In this document: positions 7,503 through 17,465 of the stretch, one piece after another
Layout: every line of letters begins with the position of its first letter
How positions within the stretch are numbered: position 1 is the stretch's first letter
Assembly (NCBI GenBank): GCA_020635285.1
Contig: JACKAB010000006.1
Location: 433,501-497,500, forward strand
Length of the DNA stretch: 64,000 nt
Source of the DNA: Ignavibacteriales bacterium
GTDB taxonomy: Bacteria; Bacteroidota; Ignavibacteria; Ignavibacteriales; Melioribacteraceae
Reading direction: 5' to 3'
Translations under genes and position numbers: made by a program
Notes under the pieces: generated by a model
What the model was told of the DNA's origin: nothing
Database searches by the model: none
What the model saw: only the letters and a program-made list of their open reading frames with translations

Positions 7503-9672
7503 ATGAAAAAACTTAGACAATTATTCTACATTCTAATTTTACTCAACACACTAAATTTTGGTTATACCGATTTAAGAATTATTGATCCTCGCAATTGGGG
7601 TGGCGGTCAAGGAACTTTTGAAGAAGCAACGCTAACAATTCAACCTAAAGGAATTTATTTTGAGTATAATTTATTTTTAACAATTTCCGCAAAAGGACTT
7701 GGTTTTCAGCATCAAGATACTTTAGAAATTATTTACAATTTTGATTTACCAAAAGGCGCAATTGTTCACGATTCTTGGCTTTGGTTTAACGATGAAATTA
7801 TCAAAGGTAAAATAATGGATCGCTGGACAGCTTCGCAAATTTATGAGGAAATTGTCAATCGCAGAAGAGATCCATCTGTACTTTATAAAAATTATGATAA
7901 TTATTATGAACTAAGAATCTTCCCAATGGCTGGAGATGAAAGCAGAAAAGTTAAAATCACTTTTTTGTTACCGGCAATTTGGTCGGCAGCTAATGTAAGC
8001 ACAACATTGCCATTGTATTTATTTAATAATTCAGCAAACCCACTAAAAATCTTAGATGTAATTACGCAACTTACAAGTGAATGGAAAAACCCTAAAATTG
8101 CTGAGTTACCAAATAAAATTTTTGAAGCAAAAACATATCCAATTGTTGGTGAATGTTTACAACTAACTCTTGATCAAAATGAAATATATTCTAATAGTTT
8201 ACTAAACTACCAAGTTGATGCACCATTTAAAAATGGGGTCTACCTAAACACTTTTGAAGGAAAAGAAGATAATATTTTTCAACTTGCCTATTTACCTTCC
8301 GTCCCGGAAAATATTACGCAAAGTAAAAACCGCTATCCTTATTGATTATGAATTATCTAAAAGTAATGTTTCTGCCAAAGATGTGATAAATAATGTTAAG
8401 AAAATGTTGCTCGAACACTTTAGTGGCAGAGATTCTTTCAATCTAATTTTCTCCAATACAACAATTAAAAGAATTAGTGAAAAATGGCTCTCCGCTGATT
8501 CAAATTCTGTAAATAATATTTTTGAAAATTTACCCGCAAATATTATTTCAAATTATAGTAATCTCCCTTCACTTTTGGCAAATGGAATTGAGTTTATTTC
8601 TAACAATGGCAATGACGGTAAAATTGTTTTGCTTGCAAATTCTGATGGAGTTGGAGAATATAAAACTGCCAATGCTTTAATTGATGACTTAATTAATATG
8701 ATGACCGAGACAATTCCCATTAACATTGGTGATTATATTCAAGATAATTATAGATGGTATTATTACGGTAACAGAGACTATAAAGGCAACGCATACTTTT
8801 ATGAAAACATTGCAAAGTTAACCGGCGGAAATACTTTTTATGTTGATTACAACATTCCCTTTATCACAATGATTTCCGATTTATTTGCATCTTTAGGTTC
8901 ACTTTTATCAACTTATGATTTACACACAACCATGACAGATGGATTTTGTTACGGAAGATTTGATATGAACTCAAATGAAAATTCAATATCCGTTAACACC
9001 CCTATTTTACAAGTTGGAAAGTATTTTGGAAGTTTTCCATTTAAAGCAGAGTTTAACGGAATGATTGAGGGAAAACCTTTTTCTGATATAAAGGAAATTA
9101 ACACAGAAAATTTATTTCATGCAGATTCTATCTCTGACGTAATTTGGTCGGGAAAATATATAAACACAATTGATGATGAAAGCGATTATTACTATTACAG
9201 CAATTTAACCAATCAAGAAATATATGACTTAATTGATATCAGCATTGAAAAAAGAATACTTACAAAGTACACAGCATTTCTATGCTTAGAACCCGGTTTT
9301 AATTTAGATATTCTTCGTGATCCACTCGATGGAGATGGTGGCGGTGATGTGATTATTGGGGTTGAAGATGAAGAAAAAGTAAATACCGATACTTTGTTTA
9401 CATCTTATCCTAATCCGTTTAACAACCAAACAACAATTCAAATTAGATTAAGCAAAAACATAAATCCCGAGACGGCAACATTTAAGATTTACAATGTGTT
9501 AGGTCAAGTAGTAAAATCCTTTACACCTACACTAAACTCAGAAACAAATGAGTTTGAATTCAATTGGAATGGAACCAATGATAACAACAGTGTTGTATCA
9601 AGCGGTAATTATTTCTTTGTAATGACGTATGCCGGCAAAGTACAAACTATGAAATTAGTTTTAATGAAATAA
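7503..9672 (+). pseudogene. VIT / von Willebrand A surface protein with type IX sorting domain (one frameshift)
   Basis: The first part (7503 to about 8325) has a signal peptide and a VIT domain (vault/inter-alpha-trypsin), with the signature AQIYEEIV-type helix and a DPSVLYK/ELRIFPMAG region. The second part begins TAILIDYELSKSN and is a von Willebrand A-like domain. A divergent sorting domain (SYPNPFNNQTT ending MKLVLMK) closes the protein. The two frames join into one 722-residue protein if one A is removed from the run at 8325-8329. The metal-binding DxSxS motif of the vWA domain is degenerate (DYELS). The pairing of VIT with vWA is typical of secreted adhesion-type proteins, so I infer a cell-surface role. 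A ribosome site AAAGGTGGG precedes the start. The break is probably a sequence error. Confidence 0.78.
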
Positions 9673-9716
9673 AACTTTGAGTATTGAATTGTGAGTATCA
9701 GTACTCAAGTGGAGGC

Positions 9717-9757
9717 AATGTGGGGATTGACTGAAAAGTCGTCCCCGCATTTTTTTA
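9717..9757 (+). terminator. rho-independent terminator after the VIT/vWA gene
   Basis: The arms ATGTGGGGA (9718-9726) and TCCCCGCAT (9742-9750) pair with one G-T. The stem continues inside as GACT-gaaa-AGTC. Seven T follow directly. This is a strong stem with a tetraloop, placed 45 bases after the stop codon. Confidence 0.88.
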
Positions 9758-9791
9758 TTTTTTAACATAAAAAAACGACTTAAAATTTGAA

Positions 9792-9819
9792 TTGACTCTT
9801 ATGTCCACAAACATTTAAT
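9792..9819 (+). promoter_or_regulatory. sigma-70-type promoter for the DUF3160 gene
   Basis: TTGACT at 9792-9797 and TTTAAT at 9814-9819 with 16 bases between them, 28 bases before the ATG at 9847. It lies just behind the preceding terminator, as expected for a new transcription unit. Confidence 0.55.
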
Positions 9820-9846
9820 TAGATTTAGAAATAAGATGAGGTTTAT

Positions 9847-12387
9847 ATGAAAACTTTACACAAAATTTATTTTACGATTATTTTATTTTACTTTTTTAAT
9901 ATTTCCCTCTTCGCACAATTTAACACTGATTCATACAAACAATTCCTAACTCAAAATGAAAATTTAACAACGGCTGATTTACTTCAAATGCACAATGCTG
10001 GATTGTTTGAAAATTCTGCAGATGCAAATTGGCAAAATGCCCTTTTCTCTGATTCAATTGCAATTAAATATGAACTTACTGAAGATGAAATAAATCTGAT
10101 TAATAAAAATGGATTTGCAGTTTCTGAAAGATTACAGCAGCCATCTTTTGGAGCACAATTTACAGATATTTATCACAAAGATTTACCGGTTTATATTTCT
10201 TCAGATGCAATACTGCATGCTTTCCACACAACATATGATAAAATTCTTAAAGACACTGAGCTGAATATCTTAATTGGGAAGCTAGATGAATTAATAACAA
10301 GTTTACAGAATAATTTCCCCGACTTAAAATCAAATGTTTCTACGCAAGCCGATTTGGATATAATGTTGAAAGATCTTGACATTTATTTAACCGTTGCAAA
10401 AAAATTGTTAACCGGAAGTACTATTCCATATTATGAAGAAAACGTAAGTGCAGTCGATGATTTGATCAAGGATATTGAATCGGAAGAATTTGTAACAAGA
10501 CCACTTTTTTCAGAATCTCTGCGCAAAATTGATTTCAGTCAATTTAAACCGCGTGGACATTATGATGATGAGGTGTATCCTCAGCTTGCAAATTATTTTA
10601 AAACAATGATGTGGTTTGGCAAAATTGAACTTTACTTAATTGCTCCAAAATCATTTGATGAAGTTCCAATTGAAGATGTTCAACGACAAATTATTATGTC
10701 TGCATTATTTTCAGAATTGATTGCACTTTCAAACCAAAGAGAATTGTTTGATGAGATTGAATTTATAATTAGAACATTTGTCGGCGAGCAAGATAATGTT
10801 ACCTTGCCCGATTTAAATGAGGTTTTGACTGAAGCGAGTATTACGAGTGTTGATTTGCTTCTCGATACTTTAGTTGTGAAAGAATTTCAGAATGTTTTAA
10901 AAACAAAAGCTTATGCCGGACAAAAAATATTATCTCAAATATTAATGAGCGATCCAATGTCGCCCGATAAAATTGAACCCGCTTCTGCTTTTATGCCATT
11001 TGGTCAAAGATTTGTAATTGATTCTTACGTAACCGGCAATGTTGTCTATGACAAAACCGAAAAGAAAAGAATGCTTCCTTCTACATTAGATATTTTATTT
11101 GCGCTCGGTAATGATGCTTCAGTGCAGCTTCTCAAAAATGAGCTTGACACATATGAATATTCATCTAACTTAGCTGCCGTAAGATATTTAATTGATAGTT
11201 ATGATTCAGATTTTTGAAAAACTCAATTTATAATCTTTGGTTAAATTCAATCAAATCACTCCATCCGCCTCAAGACAGAACTGGGCTTCCAAATTTCATG
11301 CAGACTGCAGCTTGGTGGCAGCAAAAATGAATTCACAGCTTGCTTCTTGGACAGAACTTCGTCACGACAATTTACTTTATGCCAAACAATCTTATACGGG
11401 CGGAGTTACTTGCTCATATCCATTTAGTTATGTTGAGCCTATCCCAGCTATTTTTCAAAACAATTGGATTAGCGGCTACCGAAACAATTAATAAAAAAAT
11501 TAATATGATTTCCTCTTTTTCGATTCTGAAACAAAAGAAAAATAAGTTCCCATTTTAAGTATTGGGAATTAATTATGGATACACTTGAAACTATTGCCCA
11601 AAAAGAATTAGATAAAGTTGAGTTAGATGAGAATGAGAAGGATTTTTGTCAAGGATGCTTTATAATAATCCCCAGGGAATGTGTGGAGTTCCCGAGCATA
11701 TTGGCTGGTATCCAAGTCTTTATTATTATAACAAAGAAGAAATGAACGAAAGCAATTTTTAGTTGCCGATTACCATACTGCTCCAACTGATGCAAGCGGA
11801 AATTTTGTTGGATGGGTTAAACATGCAGGAACAGGTCCAATTGATTTGGCAATAATTATTGCTAAAAATTCTGCGAATCAAGATGTAGCTTTTATTGGAC
11901 CAGTTTCAAGTTATTATGAATTTACATCTAATGATTTTTTAAGATTAACTGATGATGAATGGAAAAATTCTTATTTGCTTCAATCTGTAAGACCAAATTG
12001 GACAAACATTTACTTGGCAGATAATAGTGGTAAAGTAAAAAGTGAAGGTTTAAAATTATTATCTGATGTAAAAAAAATGATGTCAATTCTCAAATTCCAA
12101 AATCATTTATTACAGCACAAAATTATCCTAATCCATTTAATCCTTCAACTGTTATTAGCTTTACAGTTCCTTTAAATAGTGAGCGTGCAAATACAAAACT
12201 TACAATCTATAACATACAAGGCGAAGTGATTAAAGAATTAGTCAATGAAAATTTAAGCCCCGGCAGTTATTTAATTAGATGGAATGGCGATAATAAATTT
12301 GGGAATAATGTTTCCAGCGGAGTTTACTTTTATGAAGTCAGAAACGGAACAAATAAGTTTGTCGGTAAAATGAATTTGATGAAATAA
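9847..12387 (+). pseudogene. DUF3160 family secreted protein with type IX sorting domain, many frameshifts
   Basis: A signal peptide (ending FAQF) is followed by a long intact part (456 residues) matching the DUF3160 family, with features such as HKDLPVYISSDAILHAFH and PFGQRFVIDSY. After 11217 the protein continues in shifting frames: FMQTAAWWQQK, then SQLASWTELRHDNLLYAKQS and YVEP, then GWVKHAGTGPIDLAIII. It ends in a sorting domain (NYPNPFNPSTVISF to KMNLMK, stop 12385-12387). At least six indels separate these pieces, the first a missing G near 11216 and the next a missing A near 11326. Conserved residues are kept between breaks, which suggests recent or artefactual damage. DUF3160 has no known activity; the protein is predicted to be extracellular. 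Confidence 0.75.
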
Positions 12388-12431
12388 TTTTACATAAATA
12401 AAAAACTAAAATAGCTTTTATTAAGGCGGTT

Positions 12432-13916
12432 ATGAAAACCCTAAACTCATTATTCATAATTATAACTATAATTATCTTATTTTATTCAACAATATTTGCA
12501 CAACTGGATTTGTCGGTTTACACTGATAAAGAAACTTACGAATACGGCGAAACAATTATGCTTTATGCAAAAGTAACAAATACTGCAGATACAACTTTTG
12601 AGTTTTTTGCACCTACTTATCAGACATGCCAAGCAGAATTTTCTTTTAATAATTTCAACTCTGGGGAGTACGCAACTTGTTTGGCAACTGCAGAACTGTT
12701 AACATTTAAACCTCATTTTTCTAAAATTTATAGTTGGAGAATTGAGCCGCAAAGTTTGGGTTTACCCAATAAAAACGGTACTCAAACAATAATTGGCAAA
12801 TATTATTTTGATTTGACAGACACAATTTATATTCAAGCGCCAAAATTTTTTGGCGGTGAAATTGAGCTTTTGTACCACGTTAATAATTTTGACAGTGTTA
12901 ACGCAATTAGCCGAAATCTAAATGCGGATGTTGTGTTCGGAAGTGATTATGGCGAAGTTAAACATGAAGTGTGGCAGATTGAAGGATTTGATATTGATTC
13001 GCTGATTCAAATTTATTCAAACGATTCGATTTTTGTTTCCTTTGAAAAATCAATCTGGATAATGTATGAAAATATTGTTGAGGAAAAATTTCACTTGATT
13101 ATTATCCTTTGCAAATTGGGAACTTTTGGCAATATGAAGTAGAAAAACGAGGTGTTTTCCTTCTGACAGCTCTGATTGGATAGCATCAACAGAGGTAATT
13201 GGTGACACTACAATGCCGAATGGTAATAAATATTTTGTATTGAATGAAAAGAGCATGAGTATTTATAATCAACCTACTTATAAAAAATATATAAGAATAG
13301 ATAGCAGCAAAGCTAATGTTTATGAATACAGATATAATGAAGAATTTTTGATTGACAGTTTACAAATGGAAGTTGGCGATGAATTTGATTGTCTTGGTTT
13401 AGCTGATATTTATTTTAAGAATGTTTTCGGCATTAATTCGCAAATCAGATTTTATCATCAAACATGTGTTACTACTACCGGTTCGTTTAATTATGAATTA
13501 GCAAAAGATTTTGGGAAAGTATCTTCAGTTATCACTGAAACAAATGTATATGCAATAGATTTTAAATTTGACCTGGTTTACGCAAAAATTAATGGGAAAG
13601 AATACGGCAAATTGGTCGACCTAAATTATGTAGATAATTTCCCGAGGATCCCAACAGATTTCTCACTATCCCAAAATACCCCAAACCCATTTAACCCAAC
13701 AACCACAATAGAATATTCCGTTCCCTCTGCCGAGTTTGTTTCTCTTAAAATTTATGATGTTCTTGGTCGTGAAGTTGCAACTCTAATTAACCAATCCCAA
13801 AAACCGGGCATTTACAAAACTGTCTGGCATGCGACAAATTTTGCTTCCGGTATTTATTATTATTCATTAAAGACAAATAATAAAATTTTTAGCAAAAAAT
13901 GCTGCTTTTAAAGTAA
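12432..13916 (+). pseudogene. secreted protein with type IX sorting domain, function unknown, frameshifted
   Basis: The start at 12432 gives a signal peptide ending IFAQ. The next part (LDLSVYTDKETYEYGETIMLYAKVTN, written in two overlapping pieces: LDLSVYTDKETYEYG and YGETIMLYAKVTN) resembles the Ig-like fold of BsuPI-type inhibitor domains. Frames change near 13085-13100 and again near 13160, after which VIGDTTMPNGNKYFVLNE resumes and leads to a sorting domain. The final KKMLLLK is restored by one A near 13898, moving the stop to 13914-13916. I cannot name a function. No close neighbour suggests a pathway, and the gene seems to be a separate unit. Confidence 0.6.
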
Positions 13917-14050
13917 AATAGATTGCTTCCAATCTTTTACTTTTTCAAATCACGTTTAATATAAGTGCAATGAAATTGTGATTCTTTTGTGAACTTTTTT
14001 TTGCATATTAGATATTAAATCGATCGTTTGTCTTAAAATAAAAGGGTTCT

Positions 14051-14536
14051 ATGAAATTTATAAACCTAATTGCTTTTTCTATAATATTTTGCAGTTCAGT
14101 TTTCTCTCAAAATAACATTGATTTTACCGCTGAAACATTAGAGAATAAGGAACTAAAGCTTTCGGAAGTTTATTCAGAATCGCCAACTTTGGTAAGTTTT
14201 TGGGCTTTGTGGTGCAAACCTTGCCGCGCAGAAATGAAACAGCTTGAAAATCTTTATAACATTTATAAAGACAAAGGTTTTACAATCATCGGCGTAAATC
14301 AAGATTCGCCGAGAAGCTTGGCAAAAGGTAAAATCATTTGTTTCATCACATTAACAATGTTACTTTTCCAATTGTGCTGGACCCAAATCAAGAAATTTTT
14401 CAAAAATTTAACGGTCAATCAATTCCCTTTCTGTTTTATTCAATAAAAAGGTGAAGTAATTTATACTCACATTGGGTATTTGCCCGGTGATGAAATTGAA
14501 CTTGAAGAACAAATTAAAATAGTTTTAGGTGAATAA
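14051..14536 (+). pseudogene. TlpA-like thioredoxin, exported, frameshifted
   Basis: A signal peptide (ending SVFSQ) precedes a thioredoxin fold with the active-site motif WCKPC, in the context LVSFWALWCKPCRAEMKQL. This is a TlpA/ResA-type periplasmic thiol-disulfide reductase. The frame breaks near 14325-14352. The rest (NVTFPIVLDPNQEIFQKFNG, then YTHIGYLPGDEIELEEQ) is readable in other frames to a TAA at 14534-14536. It is followed with no gap by a DUF6029-like gene and then an Omp28-like thioredoxin-fold protein, suggesting a set working on envelope thiols. The breaks are probably sequence errors. Confidence 0.75.
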
Positions 14537-16140
14537 TTGCGAAGTAAATTTTTAATATTTTTTTTTTAATAATTGTGGCAAATCTCTTTGCACAAATTCG
14601 TCCATCGATTTCTAATTTGCTTCGTTATGGAAACGGTGAACAGAGTGTGGGAAATTTGACAAACAATTTTCAATACTTTGAAAATTTGACTGATGTTAGG
14701 CTTGCGCTTCCGGAAAATTTAGATATTGGATTTAGATTTTTATATGATGATCCGCCAGAAGTTGGCGATAGCTTTAAAGGAATTAAAAGAAGATTTGTGG
14801 AATACACAAAAGACAATTTAAATGTGCGAATCGGAAATTCATCCGAACTTTATGGGCGCGGAATGGTTTTGAATCTCTTTGAAAATCGCGGATTAGCTTA
14901 TGATACTTGGATAGATGGAATTAAAGCAAGTTATAAAATTGATAATTTGAAAGCATCCCTAATTGCCGGAAGTATTGATTTTAGGGACTCTATTACTGTT
15001 ACACGATTTGAAAATTATAAACTCCGTGGTGGGAATTTAGAATATGAAATTGCAGAACCGTTAAAAATTGGTGCATCTTTTATAAGCGCACAATCTTCTA
15101 TTCCTCAAATTGATAAAACAAAATTGTCTGCAAAATCTGAATTGCCCGAAATTTATTTTGATTTTAATCATGAACAATTTAATTGGTTTTTAAGTTGGGC
15201 AAGCAAATGGACCAATACTGAAAAGCTAAAAACATCATCCCGCGGAAATGGTTTGTATTCTTCTTTTTCATTTGCGGAGGAATCTTTTGGGATTACAATA
15301 GATTATAAAAATTATAATTTTGATCTGCAAGATCCTTATTTGCAAAATGATGAAACCAGAACAACGAAATTTTTACCGTTTCAAAATCCACCTATTGTAA
15401 TGAAAGAACACAGTTATGTCTTTCTTTCCAGATCTTTGCACGAGGTTGATTTTAATGATGAAGTCGGCTTTCAAGTAGATGCAAACTATGCAATAAATGA
15501 AGATTTCAATCTTAACTTAAATTTTAGTTTTGCAAGCAAGCATAATTTTTATTCACTCAGCCAAACAACTTTTTTATTTGATGAAGAAAAACGCAGTTCA
15601 AATTTTCTTCCCAGTTCAGAAGATAAATATTCACCTTACAGAGAAATATTTTTAGAGGGCGAATATTATTTTGATTTAAGTACATCAATTAGACTAGGAA
15701 TTGCTCAACGAGAAAAAACTATTTACAACTATTTTACCGGCTCGGCGGGAAGTCATATAATTAAATCTGTTGTTGTTCCATTGCAATTTTCTCATCCATT
15801 TTCAAATAATTTTTCTGCGCTCTTTCAGTATGAGTTTGAAAGTGTGAATGATAATTATAATAACGAGCAGCCAAATTTTAATAATCATTTTATTTCTTTG
15901 CTTACATCAATTTATAGAAAAGCAACACTTGGTATTAGATATGAATTTACAACTAATGATTTTGATATTTCTAACAGAACCGATTGGCTGGTTACTGAAT
16001 TAGGTTACAGAATTTCTGGTGCAAATTTAATATCGGTTTCTTATGGAAGAGAACGAGGCGGTCAAGTTTGTTCAAACGGAATTTGCAGATATTTGCTTCC
16101 GTTCAAAGGTTTCAAATTTAACTTACAAACTAATTTATAA
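14537..16140 (+). CDS. DUF6029-like outer membrane/periplasmic protein
   Basis: The intact frame begins at a GTG (14575), but that would cut a signal peptide in half. Adding one T to the T10 run at 14558-14567 links it to a TTG at 14537, directly after the preceding TAA, and gives a full leader ending in VANLFAQ. I prefer that start. The mature part (about 510 residues) is rich in aromatic residues in alternating strand patterns and contains GNSSELYGRGMVLNLFENRG, a feature I associate with DUF6029 proteins of Bacteroidota, which look like outer-membrane beta-barrels. No catalytic motif is seen. It lies between TlpA-like and Omp28-like genes. The family assignment is from memory of pattern and is moderate. 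Confidence 0.65.
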
Positions 16141-16157
16141 TAGAAAGAAGGCTTTAC

Positions 16158-17207
16158 ATGAAAAATTTATATAAATCATTTTTCTTTATTTTTTTAATTT
16201 CACTTACATCAATAAATGCAAGTGATAGAAAAGTGTTGGTTGAAATTTTTACGAATTCTCACTGTCCGCTTTGTCCTCCTTCACACACAGCAATAAACAA
16301 CTATTTGGCAACAAGCAACGGAACCAATATCGAATATATTTATTATCATATGGTATTTCCTTATTCATCCGATCAGCTTTATAAAGATAATCCCAATGAT
16401 TCAGACAATAAAAACAATTATTATGGACCAGTCTCATCAACTCCAAAAGCTTATTTTAACGGAACGCTTGTCGGTAATAGTTATAACAATTGGCAGAGCA
16501 GTTTAGATAATCTGGTTGCTGAACAAAGTAGTTTTGAAATTGCTCTAACCGGAAATTACACCGAGAATGATTTTACAATTAATGCCGATATAACCAAAAC
16601 TGCAGAGACTGCAGAATCAGATTTAACTATAAATTTTGTTGTTGTTGAAAATGTTGAATATCAAGGACAGAATGGAATTAAAGATCATAAAAATGTTATG
16701 AGAAAAATTGCAAATGTGAATGGAGATGCAATTAATATTTCATTAAACGAAACAAAAAATATGCAGTCAACTTTTGCAAACAACAATTTATGGAATAACA
16801 CAAATTTAAGAGTGGTTGTATTTATTCAAAGCTCATCAAGTAAAAATGTTTATCAATCAAATTCAATTGCTTATTCAGATTTAATGCTTACCAGTATTGA
16901 AAGTAACCAAACTCTGAGTGATAATTTTAAATTGGAGCAAAATTATCCAAATCCGTTTAATCCATCTACCAAAATTAATTTTACAATCCCATCTTTTTCA
17001 AAAGAAAATTTTCCGTCATCGCAAAATGTAGAATTAGTAATTTATGATATATTAGGTAATAAAATCTCAACTTTAGTTAATGGCAATAAATCACCCGGAA
17101 ATTATGAAGTAACATTTAATGCTGAAAATTTATCGAATGGAGTTTATTATTATCAACTAAAAGCCGGAAGTTTTATTCAAACAAAAAAAATGATATTCTT
17201 AAAATAA
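16158..17207 (+). CDS. Omp28-related thioredoxin-fold protein with type IX sorting domain
   Basis: This 349-residue protein has a signal peptide (about 1-21) and a thioredoxin-like region with CPLCPPSH (Cys36 and Cys39), followed by a beta-rich part as in the Omp28/DUF1223-type family. A sorting domain (NYPNPFNPSTKINFTIP to KKMIFLK) forms the last 85 residues. The family is known from outer-membrane and secreted proteins of Bacteroidota; the CxxC suggests thiol chemistry or a copper/haem role, which is not proven. It starts 17 bases after the DUF6029-like gene, with AGAAAGAAGG as a possible ribosome site. Confidence 0.82.
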   Translation: MKNLYKSFFFIFLISLTSINASDRKVLVEIFTNSHCPLCPPSHTAINNYLATSNGTNIEYIYYHMVFPYSSDQLYKDNPNDSDNKNNYYGPVSSTPKAYFNGTLVGNSYNNWQSSLDNLVAEQSSFEIALTGNYTENDFTINADITKTAETAESDLTINFVVVENVEYQGQNGIKDHKNVMRKIANVNGDAINISLNETKNMQSTFANNNLWNNTNLRVVVFIQSSSSKNVYQSNSIAYSDLMLTSIESNQTLSDNFKLEQNYPNPFNPSTKINFTIPSFSKENFPSSQNVELVIYDILGNKISTLVNGNKSPGNYEVTFNAENLSNGVYYYQLKAGSFIQTKKMIFLK

Positions 17208-17231
17208 TTAATTAAATTCAAGAGATATTAT

Positions 17232-17299
17232 AAAAACCTTTGGAGTTGACTGACTTAAGCATTGGGGGTTAGGTCATGAGCTCTGAAGGTTTTTACTTT
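17232..17299 (+). terminator. composite rho-independent terminator after the Omp28-like gene
   Basis: The outer arms AAAAACCTT (17232-17240) and AAGGTTTTT (17286-17294) are joined by a middle GAG/CTC (17243-17245 with 17281-17283). The inner stem is TGACTTAA/TTAGGTCA (17251-17258 with 17269-17276, one G-T). A T-rich tail follows (TTTTTACTTTT). The inner loop is AGG-poor but G-rich (GCATTGGGGG). Confidence 0.7.
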
Positions 17300-17394
17300 T
17301 GCATTATTTCTATTTTTCACTCCCTTTATTCATTTTGTCTATTTTTCCTACTTTTTTTAATTTTGAAACTTTCTCAATATTTTCTCGTCTAACT

Positions 17395-17422
17395 TTGACA
17401 CTATTCTATAATATTTTATATT
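17395..17422 (+). promoter_or_regulatory. sigma-70-type promoter for pepF
   Basis: TTGACA at 17395-17400, 16 bases, TATATT at 17417-17422. The predicted start near 17430 is followed by AAGGAG (17455-17460) and the ATG at 17466. Confidence 0.72.
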
Positions 17423-17465
17423 AATTTCTAGAATTAGAATAAATCTAAAAACTAAAGGAGAAAGT

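Noticed and set aside
11340..11558. Separate small protein within the DUF3160 region
   Set aside because: Its readable residues (FFKTIGLAATETINKK) fit the continuation of the DUF3160 protein in another frame, so it is a fragment of that gene.
13990..14010. Sigma-54-like TTGCA before the TlpA-like gene
   Set aside because: The -24 position reads TGAACT rather than TGGCAC, so the essential GG is missing.
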